The notes: generated by a model not told the origin, from the letters alone. Shown: positions 23,638 to 33,301, counted from the first letter of the stretch. The stretch: DNA of 40,161 bases from Caloranaerobacter azorensis DSM 13643 (GCF_900129995.1 NZ_FQXO01000016.1:1-40161); one strand, 5' to 3'. Numbers and translations are program-made.

Positions 23638-25350
23638 ATGATTAGAATAGGGCTTGTTTCACATTCTCAAAGTATACGAGGCGCAGAAAAAATGTTACTA
23701 AATTTATGTATTTTATTAAAGGAAACTAATTATATATATCCGGTACTTTTCATACCTGATATTAATACAGGCAATTTAGTAAAAGAAGCTAAAAAACATA
23801 AAATTGAATGTAATGAGATACCTAGTAATATGTGGTATATTTATGCCAAACCATATGAAAAAAATAGTTTTTATCAATATTGCCAACAAATTAACGAACA
23901 TACTAAACAATTTAGAGATTTATTTATAAATAATAATATAGATTTAGTAATTAATAATACTTTAACTAATTTAGTCCCTGTGCTTTCTGCTGTTGGTTTA
24001 GGTATACCAGTTATTACCTGGGTACATGGGATACTCGATTCTTATTTTATTGATGGTTATGATAGTAAGTACAGATTGTTAATGGATAGAAGTATATTGA
24101 AATTGAGCGAATATATTGTGTGCTGTTCTGAAATAGTAAAAAACTATTATAGTAGATATGTAAAAAAAGATAGTATTTTAACTATTCATAATTGGACGTA
24201 TGATCCTATAATAGATATTAAATTCAATAGAAAATCTAACATTTTTGTATGTTTGAATGCATTTGAGTTTAATAAAGGAATTGATGTATTAATAGAAGCT
24301 GCTAAATTATTAAGAGATAGAGAATATGATTTTAAATTAGAATTATATGGGGATGGTACAGAAAAAGAAAAGATTATTAACAAGATTAGTTTATACAATT
24401 TAAAAAATTATATTGAGTTAAAAGGAAGAATAACGGATGTTTCTATTGCATATAAGAAAAGTTTGGCATTAATACAGCCTTCTTATTTTGAGTCATTTGG
24501 TATGACAGTTATAGAAGCTATGGCACATTCTAGACCAGTAATTGCTACAAAAAGTGGTGGACCTGAAGGGATTGTTCAAGATGGTAATACGGGTTTTTTA
24601 ACTGAAATTGGAGATGCTGAAGAATTAGCTGAAAAGATGGCTTTTCTGTTAGATAATAAAATGTTAGCGGAACAAATGGGACAAGAAGGTAGGAAATTGT
24701 ATGAACAAAAATTTACTAGACATGTGGCAAGGGAAAAGTTTGTTAGTATTATTGAGGATACATTGACTAATTTTAAAGAATATACAAACAGTAAACTTTT
24801 GGTATACGATTTATTAAATTTTATTCATGATAAAAACTATGTATATAAATATATAGAAGAAACTGCCTGTGCGGAAAGAGATGAAGTAAAAGAAAAGATT
24901 TCTCAAAACTTAAATGAGAGTATAATACATACGAATAATAAACGAATAGATATAAGCAAATTAAAGCCTTCTAGAAGAATTTACCGTTCGAAGAAATATA
25001 TAATAGAAAGTAATAAAGATGCATTTAATACAATTAGCATTATAATTGGAACACATTTTCAGAAACCTAATGGAATATTAAGATTATTAATAAAGTCTGT
25101 TAATCATAAAGACTATGTTTTAAGAGAAGCGGAAATTAATTTAAACGATGTTAGTGATAATAGTAAAGTTTCTTTTGTTTTTGAAGAAATTAATAAAGTG
25201 CTTGGACATAGATTTATACTTGAATTTGTGCCTATTTATGAAAAAAATTCTTCTAAAATTTCTATCTATGAATATAGAGACAAGGGGACAAAAGTTTTTA
25301 AGAATAAATTTGTAAACTTAAAAAATAATTTGTATTTTGAGTTGAGTTAA
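23638..25350 (+). CDS. GT4-family glycosyltransferase with C-terminal beta-sandwich-like extension
   Basis: The 570-aa protein begins with a GT4 enzyme: HSQSIRGAEKMLLNL near residue 10, CCSEIVKNYYSRYV, FVCLNAFEFNKGIDVLIEAAKLL, and the EX7E nucleotide-sugar site in PSYFESFGMTVIEAMA followed by SGGPEGIVQDGNTGFL. About 200 residues beyond the usual end include a linker and a domain (about 460-560) with the pattern GILRLLIK, VLREAEINLNDVSDNSKVSF and RFILEF. This looks like the beta-sandwich module attached to many Firmicute surface-glycan transferases, which may bind the growing chain. Ribosome binding site AGGGGAG at 23624-23630. Its sugar is not predictable. Confidence 0.82.
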   Translation: MIRIGLVSHSQSIRGAEKMLLNLCILLKETNYIYPVLFIPDINTGNLVKEAKKHKIECNEIPSNMWYIYAKPYEKNSFYQYCQQINEHTKQFRDLFINNNIDLVINNTLTNLVPVLSAVGLGIPVITWVHGILDSYFIDGYDSKYRLLMDRSILKLSEYIVCCSEIVKNYYSRYVKKDSILTIHNWTYDPIIDIKFNRKSNIFVCLNAFEFNKGIDVLIEAAKLLRDREYDFKLELYGDGTEKEKIINKISLYNLKNYIELKGRITDVSIAYKKSLALIQPSYFESFGMTVIEAMAHSRPVIATKSGGPEGIVQDGNTGFLTEIGDAEELAEKMAFLLDNKMLAEQMGQEGRKLYEQKFTRHVAREKFVSIIEDTLTNFKEYTNSKLLVYDLLNFIHDKNYVYKYIEETACAERDEVKEKISQNLNESIIHTNNKRIDISKLKPSRRIYRSKKYIIESNKDAFNTISIIIGTHFQKPNGILRLLIKSVNHKDYVLREAEINLNDVSDNSKVSFVFEEINKVLGHRFILEFVPIYEKNSSKISIYEYRDKGTKVFKNKFVNLKNNLYFELS

Positions 25351-25377
25351 TATAGTCTTTTTATAAGGTGGGGTTTT

Positions 25378-27102
25378 ATGACTAATAAATTAGTTAAGGT
25401 AGAGTTAGGATGTGGAAAAACAAAAACTCCTGGGTTTATTGGTATTGATAGATTTCCTTTTGATGGGGTCGATATTGTAGCTGATTTAAACGAAGGTATA
25501 CCTTTAGAAGATGATAGTGTAGATCTTATTTATGCTTCTCATTCATTAGAGCATTTGAATGACTTGGTTTTTATTATGAAAGAAATATATAGAGTGTGTA
25601 AGCATAAAGCTATCGTTTGTATTGTAGCACCTTATTACAATACGTATTTGAACGTATCCAATCCATATCATAAACAAGTATTTAATGAGCATACTTTTAG
25701 GTTTTTTACAAATAGTGATTTTTCTGTTATAAGCGAAGAAGAGTACTATTTTCCAAATTCGAACTTTTGGGGATTAGGTAATAGTGACAATAGTAAATTA
25801 GAAATGGATTTTAGGTGTATAAATATGGAATTTTTTTATTTTCCAGAGTATGAACTTTTAGATGAAGACGAAAAGCGAAGACTAAGGCAGACAAAAGCTA
25901 ATGTTTGTGATCAAATAATGTATCACTTATTGGTTGTAAAGAAACCTATATCTGATGAAGAAGTTATTAAAATTTCTAATTCACCACTATTTGAACCAGA
26001 TTATATAACTAGAAGAAAAATAAGAACTACAATAAGAAAACTAGAGAGAGATAAAAAGCTTTTGGAAGAAGCTTTAAATAAAAGAACAAATGAGTGTAAT
26101 AAACTTTATGATGAGAAAGTGAAATTAGAAAAAGAATTGGTTGCTATAACAAGTGAAAAGGAAAAAATAAAACAAGCTAAATATAAAATGCATGAAGAAT
26201 TAGAAAAGTTGAAAAATGAGAAAGAGAAGCTAAAAGAGGAAAGAATACAATTAAAGGTATTTTTATCTGCTGAAAAAGATATTAGAAGAAATTTAGAAAG
26301 AGAAAAGGTTGAATTGCAACAAGAGTTAGTGAAAAAAGAGAGAAAAAACGACATATTGAGAGAGCAGAATATGAAATTAGAGAGAGAGCTACAAATGATT
26401 AAAAATGAAAAAAAGTGGTTGGAAGAAGAAAAAATTAGATTAGAAAAAGAATTGGATATAATCAAATATGAAAAAGAAGTTTATTACAATGAAAAAACGA
26501 GATTTTTACAAAAACTAGAAGAGAATAAGAAAATTATTGATAATCTAATGATTGAAAACGAAAGAAGTAGATTACAACTAAATAATATTTTATATACGTT
26601 AAAAAGGTGGGGAAGACATTTTAGAAATATAACTAATACAAGAGGATATATCATTTTACAGAAACTTAAACGTATTCTGGAATATAATGATATTATAAAA
26701 GATATTGCAGATAAAGAATTTATTACTAGTGTTATATTAAAATCTAAATTAGATTTAAGTACTTACAAAATGAAATTTTCTGATTTTATACCTAATGATA
26801 GATATTTTGAATATGAAGTGTTTATAGATGAAAAAGCAGAAGTTTTAAAATTCTATATTCTTAATTTTGTTCAAAGCAGGTTATTTGTTGAAATTGTTAA
26901 TAATGATAGAATTGTTTATCAAAATATTTTGCAACTTGATAATGATGGAGTCGTTAGTATAAATGTTCAAAATATTTCAGGGGATTCTTTTATAAGATTT
27001 AAAACATTGAACGAAGAGGATATAATATGTGTTTTAGAATGGTATAAGAGAAAGAGCTTATTGAAGTTTTTTAAGGAAGATATTAAATTAGTGTATTACT
27101 AA
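25378..27102 (+). CDS. SAM-dependent methyltransferase with long coiled coil; candidate glycan chain terminator
   Basis: The 574-aa protein has three parts. Residues 1 to about 190 are a class I methyltransferase (Methyltransf_11 type): VELGCGKTKTPGF binds SAM, then DLNEGIPLEDDSVDLIYASHSLEHL. Residues about 210-407 form a nearly unbroken heptad-rich coiled coil dominated by Lys, Glu, Leu and Ile, roughly 195 residues or about 29 nm if fully extended. Residues 440-574 look like a beta-rich domain with no recognised motif. In E. coli O8/O9a, WbdD caps glycan chains by methylation and its coiled coil sets their length before Wzm/Wzt export; this gene stands in the Wzm/Wzt operon and has the same elements except the kinase. 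The role is inference; the domains are visible. Ribosome binding site AAGGTGGGG at 25365-25373. Confidence 0.8.
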   Translation: MTNKLVKVELGCGKTKTPGFIGIDRFPFDGVDIVADLNEGIPLEDDSVDLIYASHSLEHLNDLVFIMKEIYRVCKHKAIVCIVAPYYNTYLNVSNPYHKQVFNEHTFRFFTNSDFSVISEEEYYFPNSNFWGLGNSDNSKLEMDFRCINMEFFYFPEYELLDEDEKRRLRQTKANVCDQIMYHLLVVKKPISDEEVIKISNSPLFEPDYITRRKIRTTIRKLERDKKLLEEALNKRTNECNKLYDEKVKLEKELVAITSEKEKIKQAKYKMHEELEKLKNEKEKLKEERIQLKVFLSAEKDIRRNLEREKVELQQELVKKERKNDILREQNMKLERELQMIKNEKKWLEEEKIRLEKELDIIKYEKEVYYNEKTRFLQKLEENKKIIDNLMIENERSRLQLNNILYTLKRWGRHFRNITNTRGYIILQKLKRILEYNDIIKDIADKEFITSVILKSKLDLSTYKMKFSDFIPNDRYFEYEVFIDEKAEVLKFYILNFVQSRLFVEIVNNDRIVYQNILQLDNDGVVSINVQNISGDSFIRFKTLNEEDIICVLEWYKRKSLLKFFKEDIKLVYY

Positions 27103-28072
27103 AATATTTGAATAATCAAATGTTTTATAATAAATATATCTATTTTTTTATTTCATACTACTTTACAAGAAATAAAGTGTTATTTGTCATAAAGTAGAAA
27201 AAACAAACACCCAAATCCCCGGAATACTAACAAACAAAACTAACATTCTAGGGAGCGTTTGATTATGATTAGTGTTTCCAAAAATTTAATGAAATAAATA
27301 TTAAATCAATATTTAAATAGTTATAGATGTATAAAAAATACAGCTAAAATATTGAATTTAATATATTATTTTCTATCATATTCAAATTTCAATATTGATG
27401 AACTAATGAAAATTATACTGAAAACAGTTTGGTCATTAATACCTGAAAATCTAATAAAAGCTGAAATATTTCTAACTAGTGATGATATATTACAAGATAA
27501 ATTCAGTAAAAAATTTGGCTGCTACAATAAACTTTTTGCTTATACAAAGAAAACAGGCAACGCTTATCTAAATGGACATTGATTTATTTCATTAGTAATA
27601 AATATTTTTTATGGCACAATAAAAGCATTAAATATTTATTATTATTAATTAGATATAAGCTATATGATAAAAAATATTAAAATTTGAAATAGCATCTAAT
27701 GTGATAAATATAGTAATACCTTTTTTAGAAAAATATAATGTTATACTTATTTGTAATAGTTGGTATTCTGAAGACAAAGTACTTGAAATAGTTAAGAAAT
27801 ATAATAATTTAGATATAATATGTGCAATTAGAAGCGATACTGCCATATTTAATTATTACAGAAACTATTTTGAGAAACTATTTCGATAATATCTTTATCT
27901 TTGAGTTATTTAATAAATTAAGGAATAAATAAATTGTTTATTAGATATGGTAGAAACAGTATAGAATAATTTATGTAATATAAATTGAAAGGATGCAGAG
28001 TATTATAATGGATTATCGAAAAAAGAGGTAGCAGTATCGAAGGATAATTTATAGAATAAGGATGAGATAAAA
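27103..28072 (+). other. Gap in the glycan locus filled by a dead insertion element
   Basis: Apart from the transposase remnant there is an AT-rich hairpin after the methyltransferase gene (ATTTGA, 4-nt loop, TCAAAT near 27,108-27,123) and no intact gene. I could not find clear terminal inverted repeats or a target duplication. Confidence 0.55.
27265..27889 (+). pseudogene. Transposase remnant (DDE type), with multiple stops and a frameshift
   Basis: From ATG 27265 the frame reads MISVSKNLMK, a stop (27295-27297), then continues in frame through IDELMKIILKTVWSLIPENL and KFSKKFGCYNKLFAYTKKTG to AYLNGH and another stop. A shifted frame at 27701-27889 gives IPFLEKYNVILICNSWYSED and DIICAIRSDTAIFNYY. 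Both pieces match the order of a Clostridia transposase that carries KLFDHTKKNG, YLNGH and CDSWY motifs; I think it is IS4/IS701-like, but the family name is uncertain. The DDE core is incomplete and the element cannot move. It lies between the methyltransferase and the two GT2 genes. Confidence 0.7.
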
Positions 28073-29026
28073 ATGAAAAAAGTTACCATTCAAATAGTTA
28101 CTTATAATAGTGAAAAAGATATTATAAAATGTATAAATAGTATTAATCAACAGACATATCGAAATATAGAAGTAATAGTTATAGACAATAACTCCACAGA
28201 TAAAACTGTGGAGTTATTGTTGAATAAATATTCCAATATAACACTTATAATAAATAATAAAAATTTAGGATTTTGTAAGGGACATAACATAGGATTTAGA
28301 GAAGGTAAAGGAGATTATGTTATCATATTAAATCCTGATGTTATTTTAGACAAGCATTTTGTCGAACAAGTAGTAAAAGCAATGGAAGGAAATCCAGATG
28401 TAGGTTTGATTTCTGGGAAAATATTGAGAATGGAACAAAACCTTATTACAACAAATATAATAGATTCTACGGGAATAGTAATGGCGCGAAATAGGAGAGC
28501 TTATGATAGAGGTCAAGGAGAAGAAGATAAAGGACAATATGATGAAAAAAATATTATTTTTGGAGTATGTGGAGCTGCGGCAGTATATAGACGAAAAATG
28601 CTTGAGGATGTAAAAATAGATAATGAATACTTTGATGAAAATTTTTTTGCTTATAAAGAAGATGTGGATTTGTCATGGAGAGCAAAATTATTTGGTTGGA
28701 AGTGTTTATATGTACCTAGTGCAGTAGCGTATCATAAAAGAGGGTGGAAAGAAAGCAGTAGAAAAGAAATACCACTTTTTTTAAGAATACATTCGATAAA
28801 AAATAGATATCTGACTATCGTTAAAAATGATAACATAATAAGTTATTTAAAAGATTTACCATTTATACTTGCTTTTGATATAGGAATATTTGTATATTGT
28901 TTATTCAAAGAACCAAAAACTTTAAAATATATTCTATGTACTATTAAACTATTACCTGATACAATAAAAAAGAGGGAGCAAATTAAAATAAAAACTAAAA
29001 GATTAAAGAAATTCAAAAATTTTTAA
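28073..29026 (+). CDS. GT2-family glycosyltransferase (rhamnosyltransferase-like)
   Basis: The 317-aa protein is a GT-A fold enzyme: VTIQIVTYNSEKDIIKCINSI at the start, VIVIDNNSTDKTVELL, the metal-binding site in IILNPDVIL, and a C-terminal catalytic part FFAYKEDVDLSWRAKLFGWKC with the ED pair, then VAYHKRG. This form (NPDV, KEDVDL) is usual in WbbL-like enzymes that move rhamnose from dTDP-rhamnose to an undecaprenyl-linked acceptor. The C-terminal 60 residues are hydrophobic, then basic, which suggests membrane contact. dTDP-rhamnose is made by the rfb genes nearby. The sugar is inferred. Confidence 0.85.
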   Translation: MKKVTIQIVTYNSEKDIIKCINSINQQTYRNIEVIVIDNNSTDKTVELLLNKYSNITLIINNKNLGFCKGHNIGFREGKGDYVIILNPDVILDKHFVEQVVKAMEGNPDVGLISGKILRMEQNLITTNIIDSTGIVMARNRRAYDRGQGEEDKGQYDEKNIIFGVCGAAAVYRRKMLEDVKIDNEYFDENFFAYKEDVDLSWRAKLFGWKCLYVPSAVAYHKRGWKESSRKEIPLFLRIHSIKNRYLTIVKNDNIISYLKDLPFILAFDIGIFVYCLFKEPKTLKYILCTIKLLPDTIKKREQIKIKTKRLKKFKNF

Positions 29027-29044
29027 ATTAAGGAGAAACATTGT

Positions 29045-29923
29045 ATGGACCTATCAATTATAATTGTAAATTATAATACAAGAGAATTAACAAGACAAAC
29101 TCTTCAATCCATATACAAATATAATCACAATCTAGACTTTGAAGTTATAGTGGTAGATAATAACTCATCTGACGACAGTATTAATATGATAAAAGATGAG
29201 TTTCCACAAGTGATTCTTATCCAAAATAAAGAAAACTTAGGCTTTTCTAAAGCTAATAATATAGGTATAAACAAATCAAAAGGGAAATACATATTATTAT
29301 TGAACTCCGATACAATTATACAAAGAGATACGTTAGAAATTATGGTTGATTTTATGGAAACTAATAAAGAGGTTGGAGCTGCTGGATGTAAAGTTGTATT
29401 GCCAGATGGAAATCTTGATAAAGCCTGTAAAAGAAGTTTTCCTACACCCCGGAATGCATTTTATAATGCATTAAAACTAGACAAGCTATTTCCTCATAAT
29501 AAAAAATTTGGCGAATATAATTTAACATATTTAAATGAAGACGAAATGCATGAAGTTGACAGTTTAGTAGGAGCATTTATGATGGTAAGAAGAGAAGTTA
29601 TAGAAGAAGTAGGACTTCTTGATGAAAATTTTTTCATGTATGGAGAGGATATCGATTGGTGTTATAGAATAAAAAAATCAGGATGGAAAATAGTTTATTA
29701 TCCAAAAACAAAGATTATCCATTACAAAGGTGGAAGTAGCAAAAAGAAAAATCCAAAGATTATATATGAATTTTATAGAGCTATGTATCTGTTTTTTGAA
29801 AAACATTATAAAAATAAATATTCAAAACTAACAAAATATATAGTTTATTTAGGGATATGGACTAAAATGGTATTATCTCTTATAACAAATTTATTTAAAT
29901 CTAAAAAAATTCCTAATTCCTAA
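29045..29923 (+). CDS. GT2-family glycosyltransferase (rhamnosyltransferase-like)
   Basis: The 292-aa protein is a second GT-A enzyme of the same subfamily: LSIIIVNYNTRELTRQTLQSI, VIVVDNNSSDDSINMI, LLLNSDTII at the metal site, AFMMVRREVIEEVGLLDE and FFMYGEDIDWCYRIKKSGWK, then the IIHYKGGSSKK tail typical of WbbL-like rhamnosyltransferases. Ribosome binding site AAGGAG at 29031-29036. It follows the first GT2 by 18 bp and precedes the initiating transferase, so it may add one of the first sugars to the lipid-linked primer. Confidence 0.85.
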   Translation: MDLSIIIVNYNTRELTRQTLQSIYKYNHNLDFEVIVVDNNSSDDSINMIKDEFPQVILIQNKENLGFSKANNIGINKSKGKYILLLNSDTIIQRDTLEIMVDFMETNKEVGAAGCKVVLPDGNLDKACKRSFPTPRNAFYNALKLDKLFPHNKKFGEYNLTYLNEDEMHEVDSLVGAFMMVRREVIEEVGLLDENFFMYGEDIDWCYRIKKSGWKIVYYPKTKIIHYKGGSSKKKNPKIIYEFYRAMYLFFEKHYKNKYSKLTKYIVYLGIWTKMVLSLITNLFKSKKIPNS

Positions 29924-29949
29924 ATTTTAATAACCGGGGGGACTAATTA

Positions 29950-31350
29950 GTGATAAAAAAAAATCAAAAGATATTAAATACAACATTAGTAGTAATAGAT
30001 GGAATAATTATATTTGTGTCTCTTGTACTAGCATGGTTTATTAGATTTAAAAGCGGATTATTTACAGTAGAGGGTCATCTTGACTTTGCAACATATCTAA
30101 AACCTCTATTTTTTATAATTCCACTATATTTAAGTATATATAGCATTAATAGGTTGTATACACCACATAGGAGAAAAGATTTAATTACAGAAATAGGGAA
30201 TATAATAAAAAGTAATTTTTTTGGTCTCATAATTTTAATGACCATATTGTTTTTAGTTAAACAAATCCACTATTCTAGATATGTTCTATTGATATTTTCT
30301 ATATTGTCCGTTTTATTAACATCTCTAGAAAGAGTAGCTATAAGGACTATATTAAGAGCATTAAGAAAAAAAGGATTTAATATAAAACATATATTAGTCA
30401 TAGGAGCTAGTGATTTAGCGGTTGAATTTCTAAGAAAAATAACTGTAAATAAGCAATTAGGTTACAGAGTATTTGGGATACTTGATGATAACAAAAAGAT
30501 AAGATATAGGATAAAAGGCGCATCAGTTATTGGTAGGATAAATCAGTTAGATAAAATTCTTAGTAAACATTCATTAGATGAAGTAATTATTGCGATTTCA
30601 CTAGATGAATATAGCAAACTAAAAGATATTATTAACGTTTGTGAAAAAAATGGTATTAGGACTCAAATTATTCCTGCTTATGTAAAATATATACCTGCTA
30701 AACCATATGTTGATGAGATTGACGGATTGCAGTTAATAAATATTAGGCATGTACCTCTTGATAATATTTTTAACAGTTTTATTAAAAGAACAATGGATAT
30801 AGTATTATCTTTGATATCGATTATAATATTTTCACCTGTAATGATTTTTACTGCAATAATGATTAAATTGACATCGCCAGGACCTATTCTATTTAAGCAA
30901 GAAAGAGTTGGGTTAAATGGACGAAGGTTTAATATGTATAAATTTAGGTCTATGCATGTACATAATGAAGAAGTGGCAGCTACCAAATGGACTACTAAAG
31001 ATGATCCAAGAAAAACAAAGTTCGGTAGTTTTATAAGAAAAGTAAGTATAGATGAACTTCCTCAATTATTTAACGTATTAAAAGGCGATATGAGTCTTGT
31101 AGGACCGCGTCCTGAAAGACCTTTCTTTGTAGAAAAATTTAAAGAAGAAATACCTAAGTATATGATAAAACATCAAGTACGACCGGGGATGACTGGATGG
31201 GCACAAGTAAATGGATGGCGTGGTGATACGTCTATAGTAAAAAGAATAGAACACGACATATATTATATAGAAAATTGGACTTTATTATTAGATATAAAGA
31301 TATTATGGCTTACAATATTTAAAGGATTTGTAAATAAAAATGCATATTAG
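29950..31350 (+). CDS. Undecaprenyl-phosphate sugar-1-phosphate transferase (initiating enzyme)
   Basis: The 466-aa protein is a polyprenyl-phosphate hexose-1-phosphate transferase of the WbaP/WcaJ/WsaP type. Four hydrophobic segments lie in about the first 130 residues, then a soluble Rossmann-like domain (HILVIGASDLAVEFLRKI), and a C-terminal catalytic domain from about 275: KRTMDIVLSLISIIIFSPVM, PGPILFKQERVGLNGRRF, YKFRSMHV, DELPQLFNVLKGDMSLVGPRPE and RPGMTGWAQVNG. It starts glycan synthesis by putting glucose- or galactose-1-phosphate on undecaprenyl phosphate. GTG start at 29950 after CCGGGGGGA. galE and galU next to it supply UDP-glucose and UDP-galactose. Confidence 0.93.
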   Translation: MIKKNQKILNTTLVVIDGIIIFVSLVLAWFIRFKSGLFTVEGHLDFATYLKPLFFIIPLYLSIYSINRLYTPHRRKDLITEIGNIIKSNFFGLIILMTILFLVKQIHYSRYVLLIFSILSVLLTSLERVAIRTILRALRKKGFNIKHILVIGASDLAVEFLRKITVNKQLGYRVFGILDDNKKIRYRIKGASVIGRINQLDKILSKHSLDEVIIAISLDEYSKLKDIINVCEKNGIRTQIIPAYVKYIPAKPYVDEIDGLQLINIRHVPLDNIFNSFIKRTMDIVLSLISIIIFSPVMIFTAIMIKLTSPGPILFKQERVGLNGRRFNMYKFRSMHVHNEEVAATKWTTKDDPRKTKFGSFIRKVSIDELPQLFNVLKGDMSLVGPRPERPFFVEKFKEEIPKYMIKHQVRPGMTGWAQVNGWRGDTSIVKRIEHDIYYIENWTLLLDIKILWLTIFKGFVNKNAY

Positions 31351-31368
31351 TTAGTAGGGGGGATACAT

Positions 31369-32355
31369 TTGAACATATTAGTAACAGGTGGGGCAGGATA
31401 TATTGGTTCCCATGTAGTAAGAGAACTTATAGGTACAAAAAATAATGTTGTTGTTTTTGACAATCTACAGAAAGGTCATAGAGATGCTATAAAAGGAGTA
31501 ACATTTGTAGAAGGAGATTTGAACAATAAAGAGCTATTAGATAAAACTATGAAAAAGTACGATATAGATTCAGTTATACACCTAGCTGCTGATAGTTTAG
31601 TAGGAGAGTCTATGGAGAATCCCTCTAAATATTATACAAACAATGTTTGTAGTGGTTTAAACCTATTAAATTCTATGGTTGAGAATAATGTAAAGTACAT
31701 AGTATTTTCATCAACAGCTGCCGTATATGGCGAACCTAAGAGTATTCCTATTACAGAAGATAATGAAACTAAACCGACTAATGTGTATGGTGAAACTAAA
31801 CTTATGTTTGAAAGTATCTTAAAGAGATACGATGAAGCTTATGGAATAAAGTACATGTCTTTAAGATATTTTAATGCTGCTGGAGCCCATATATCTGGAG
31901 AAATAGGTGAAGATCACAATCCTGAAACTCATTTAATACCTATAATTATGCAGGTAGCTTTAGGGCAGAGAGAAAAAATATTTATCTTTGGGGATGATTA
32001 TGACACTAAAGATGGTACATGTATAAGAGATTACATACATGTTACAGACTTGGCTAATGCACATATATTAGCATTAGAAGCATTAGAAAGTGAAAATAAA
32101 TCAAATATATATAATTTAGGTAATGGTGAAGGATTTTCAGTAAGAGAAGTAATAGATATGGTTGAAAAAGTAACAGGAAAGAGTATAACTAGAGAAGTAT
32201 CTGGCAGAAGACCTGGGGATCCGGCTGTATTGATTGCAAGTTCAGAAAAAATTATAAAAGAGCTAGGGTGGAAGCCTAGGTTCGATAGTTTAGAAAAAAT
32301 AATAGAGACTGCATGGAAATGGCACAGCAATAATCCAAAAGGATATGACGAATAA
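31369..32355 (+). CDS. galE: UDP-glucose 4-epimerase
   Basis: The 328-aa short-chain dehydrogenase-type epimerase interconverts UDP-glucose and UDP-galactose. It has ILVTGGAGYIGSHVVREL at the N-terminus, HLAADSLVGESMENP, SSTAAVYGEP, the YGETKLMFE Tyr-x3-Lys site, LRYFNAAGAH and RDYIHVTDLANAH. The start is TTG at 31369 after TAGGGGGGAT. It gives the galactose donor for the glycan. No truncation. Confidence 0.95.
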   Translation: MNILVTGGAGYIGSHVVRELIGTKNNVVVFDNLQKGHRDAIKGVTFVEGDLNNKELLDKTMKKYDIDSVIHLAADSLVGESMENPSKYYTNNVCSGLNLLNSMVENNVKYIVFSSTAAVYGEPKSIPITEDNETKPTNVYGETKLMFESILKRYDEAYGIKYMSLRYFNAAGAHISGEIGEDHNPETHLIPIIMQVALGQREKIFIFGDDYDTKDGTCIRDYIHVTDLANAHILALEALESENKSNIYNLGNGEGFSVREVIDMVEKVTGKSITREVSGRRPGDPAVLIASSEKIIKELGWKPRFDSLEKIIETAWKWHSNNPKGYDE

Positions 32356-32383
32356 CTTAAATTAGATTACCGGGGGTGTAATT

Positions 32384-33301
32384 ATGTCAGTTAAAAAAGC
32401 CATAATCCCAGCAGCTGGTTTGGGAACAAGATTTTTACCAGCCACAAAGGCACAGCCTAAAGAGATGCTGCCTATAGTAGACAAGCCTACTATACAGTAC
32501 ATAATAGAAGAAGCTATTAAATCTGGTATTGAAGATATCCTTATAATTACTGGTAGAAACAAAAGGGCTATTGAGGATCATTTTGATAAATCAGTTGAGC
32601 TTGAATTAACTCTTGAAAAAAAGGGGAAAAAAGAATTACTACATCTAGTACAGGATATATCTAATATGGTCAATATACATTACATAAGACAAAAAGAACC
32701 TAGAGGATTAGGACATGCTATATACTGTGCAAAATCTTTTATAAAAGATGAACCATTTGCAGTACTATTAGGAGACGATATAGTAGATTCTCCTAATAAA
32801 CCATGTCTAAAGCAGTTAATAGATGTATACAATGAGTATAAGACTACAATATTAGGAGTACAAGAAGTAGCGAAAGAAGATGTAAGTAAATACGGTATAG
32901 TTTCAGGTATGCATATAGAAGACGGAGTGTATAAGGTAAAGGATTTAGTAGAAAAGCCTCCTGTAGAAAAGGCTCCATCAAATATAGCTATTCTTGGAAG
33001 ATACATAATAACCCCAGAGATTTTTGAAATCCTTGAGAATACTAAACCAGGTGCTGGTGGAGAGATTCAGCTTACTGATGCATTAAAAGAACTTGCTAAA
33101 AGACAGGCTATGTATGCATACGTTTTCGAAGGCAAAAGGTATGATGTTGGAAATAAATTAGGTTTCTTACAAGCAACAGTAGAGTTTGCATTAAAACGTG
33201 AAGATTTGAGAGACGATTTTAGAGCATATTTGTTAAGTTTATTGGAAGATGAAAATAATTTATTGCATATTAAAGAAGCAGTTGCTGTGGAAGCTGATTA
33301 G
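32384..33301 (+). CDS. galU: UTP-glucose-1-phosphate uridylyltransferase
   Basis: The 305-aa protein is a full-length Gal[22 protein letters not shown] (residues 6-26), [32 protein letters not shown]-type sequence and [14 protein letters not shown] and [13 protein letters not shown]. It makes UDP-glucose from UTP and glucose-1-phosphate. The ribosome binding site is in CCGGGGGTG at 32371-32379. It closes the glycan locus; a hairpin follows at 33321. Confidence 0.95.
   Translation: MSVKKAIIPAAGLGTRFLPATKAQPKEMLPIVDKPTIQYIIEEAIKSGIEDILIITGRNKRAIEDHFDKSVELELTLEKKGKKELLHLVQDISNMVNIHYIRQKEPRGLGHAIYCAKSFIKDEPFAVLLGDDIVDSPNKPCLKQLIDVYNEYKTTILGVQEVAKEDVSKYGIVSGMHIEDGVYKVKDLVEKPPVEKAPSNIAILGRYIITPEIFEILENTKPGAGGEIQLTDALKELAKRQAMYAYVFEGKRYDVGNKLGFLQATVEFALKREDLRDDFRAYLLSLLEDENNLLHIKEAVAVEAD

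Noticed and set aside
26106-26465. Long minus-strand open frame opposite the methyltransferase gene
   Set aside because: It is the mirror of the Lys/Glu-rich coiled coil (giving Ser/Phe-rich sequence) and has no ribosome binding site; a shadow frame.
27352-27582. Stand-alone 76-aa gene
   Set aside because: The frame extends upstream through a stop to ATG 27265 and downstream pieces follow; together they are a transposase remnant.
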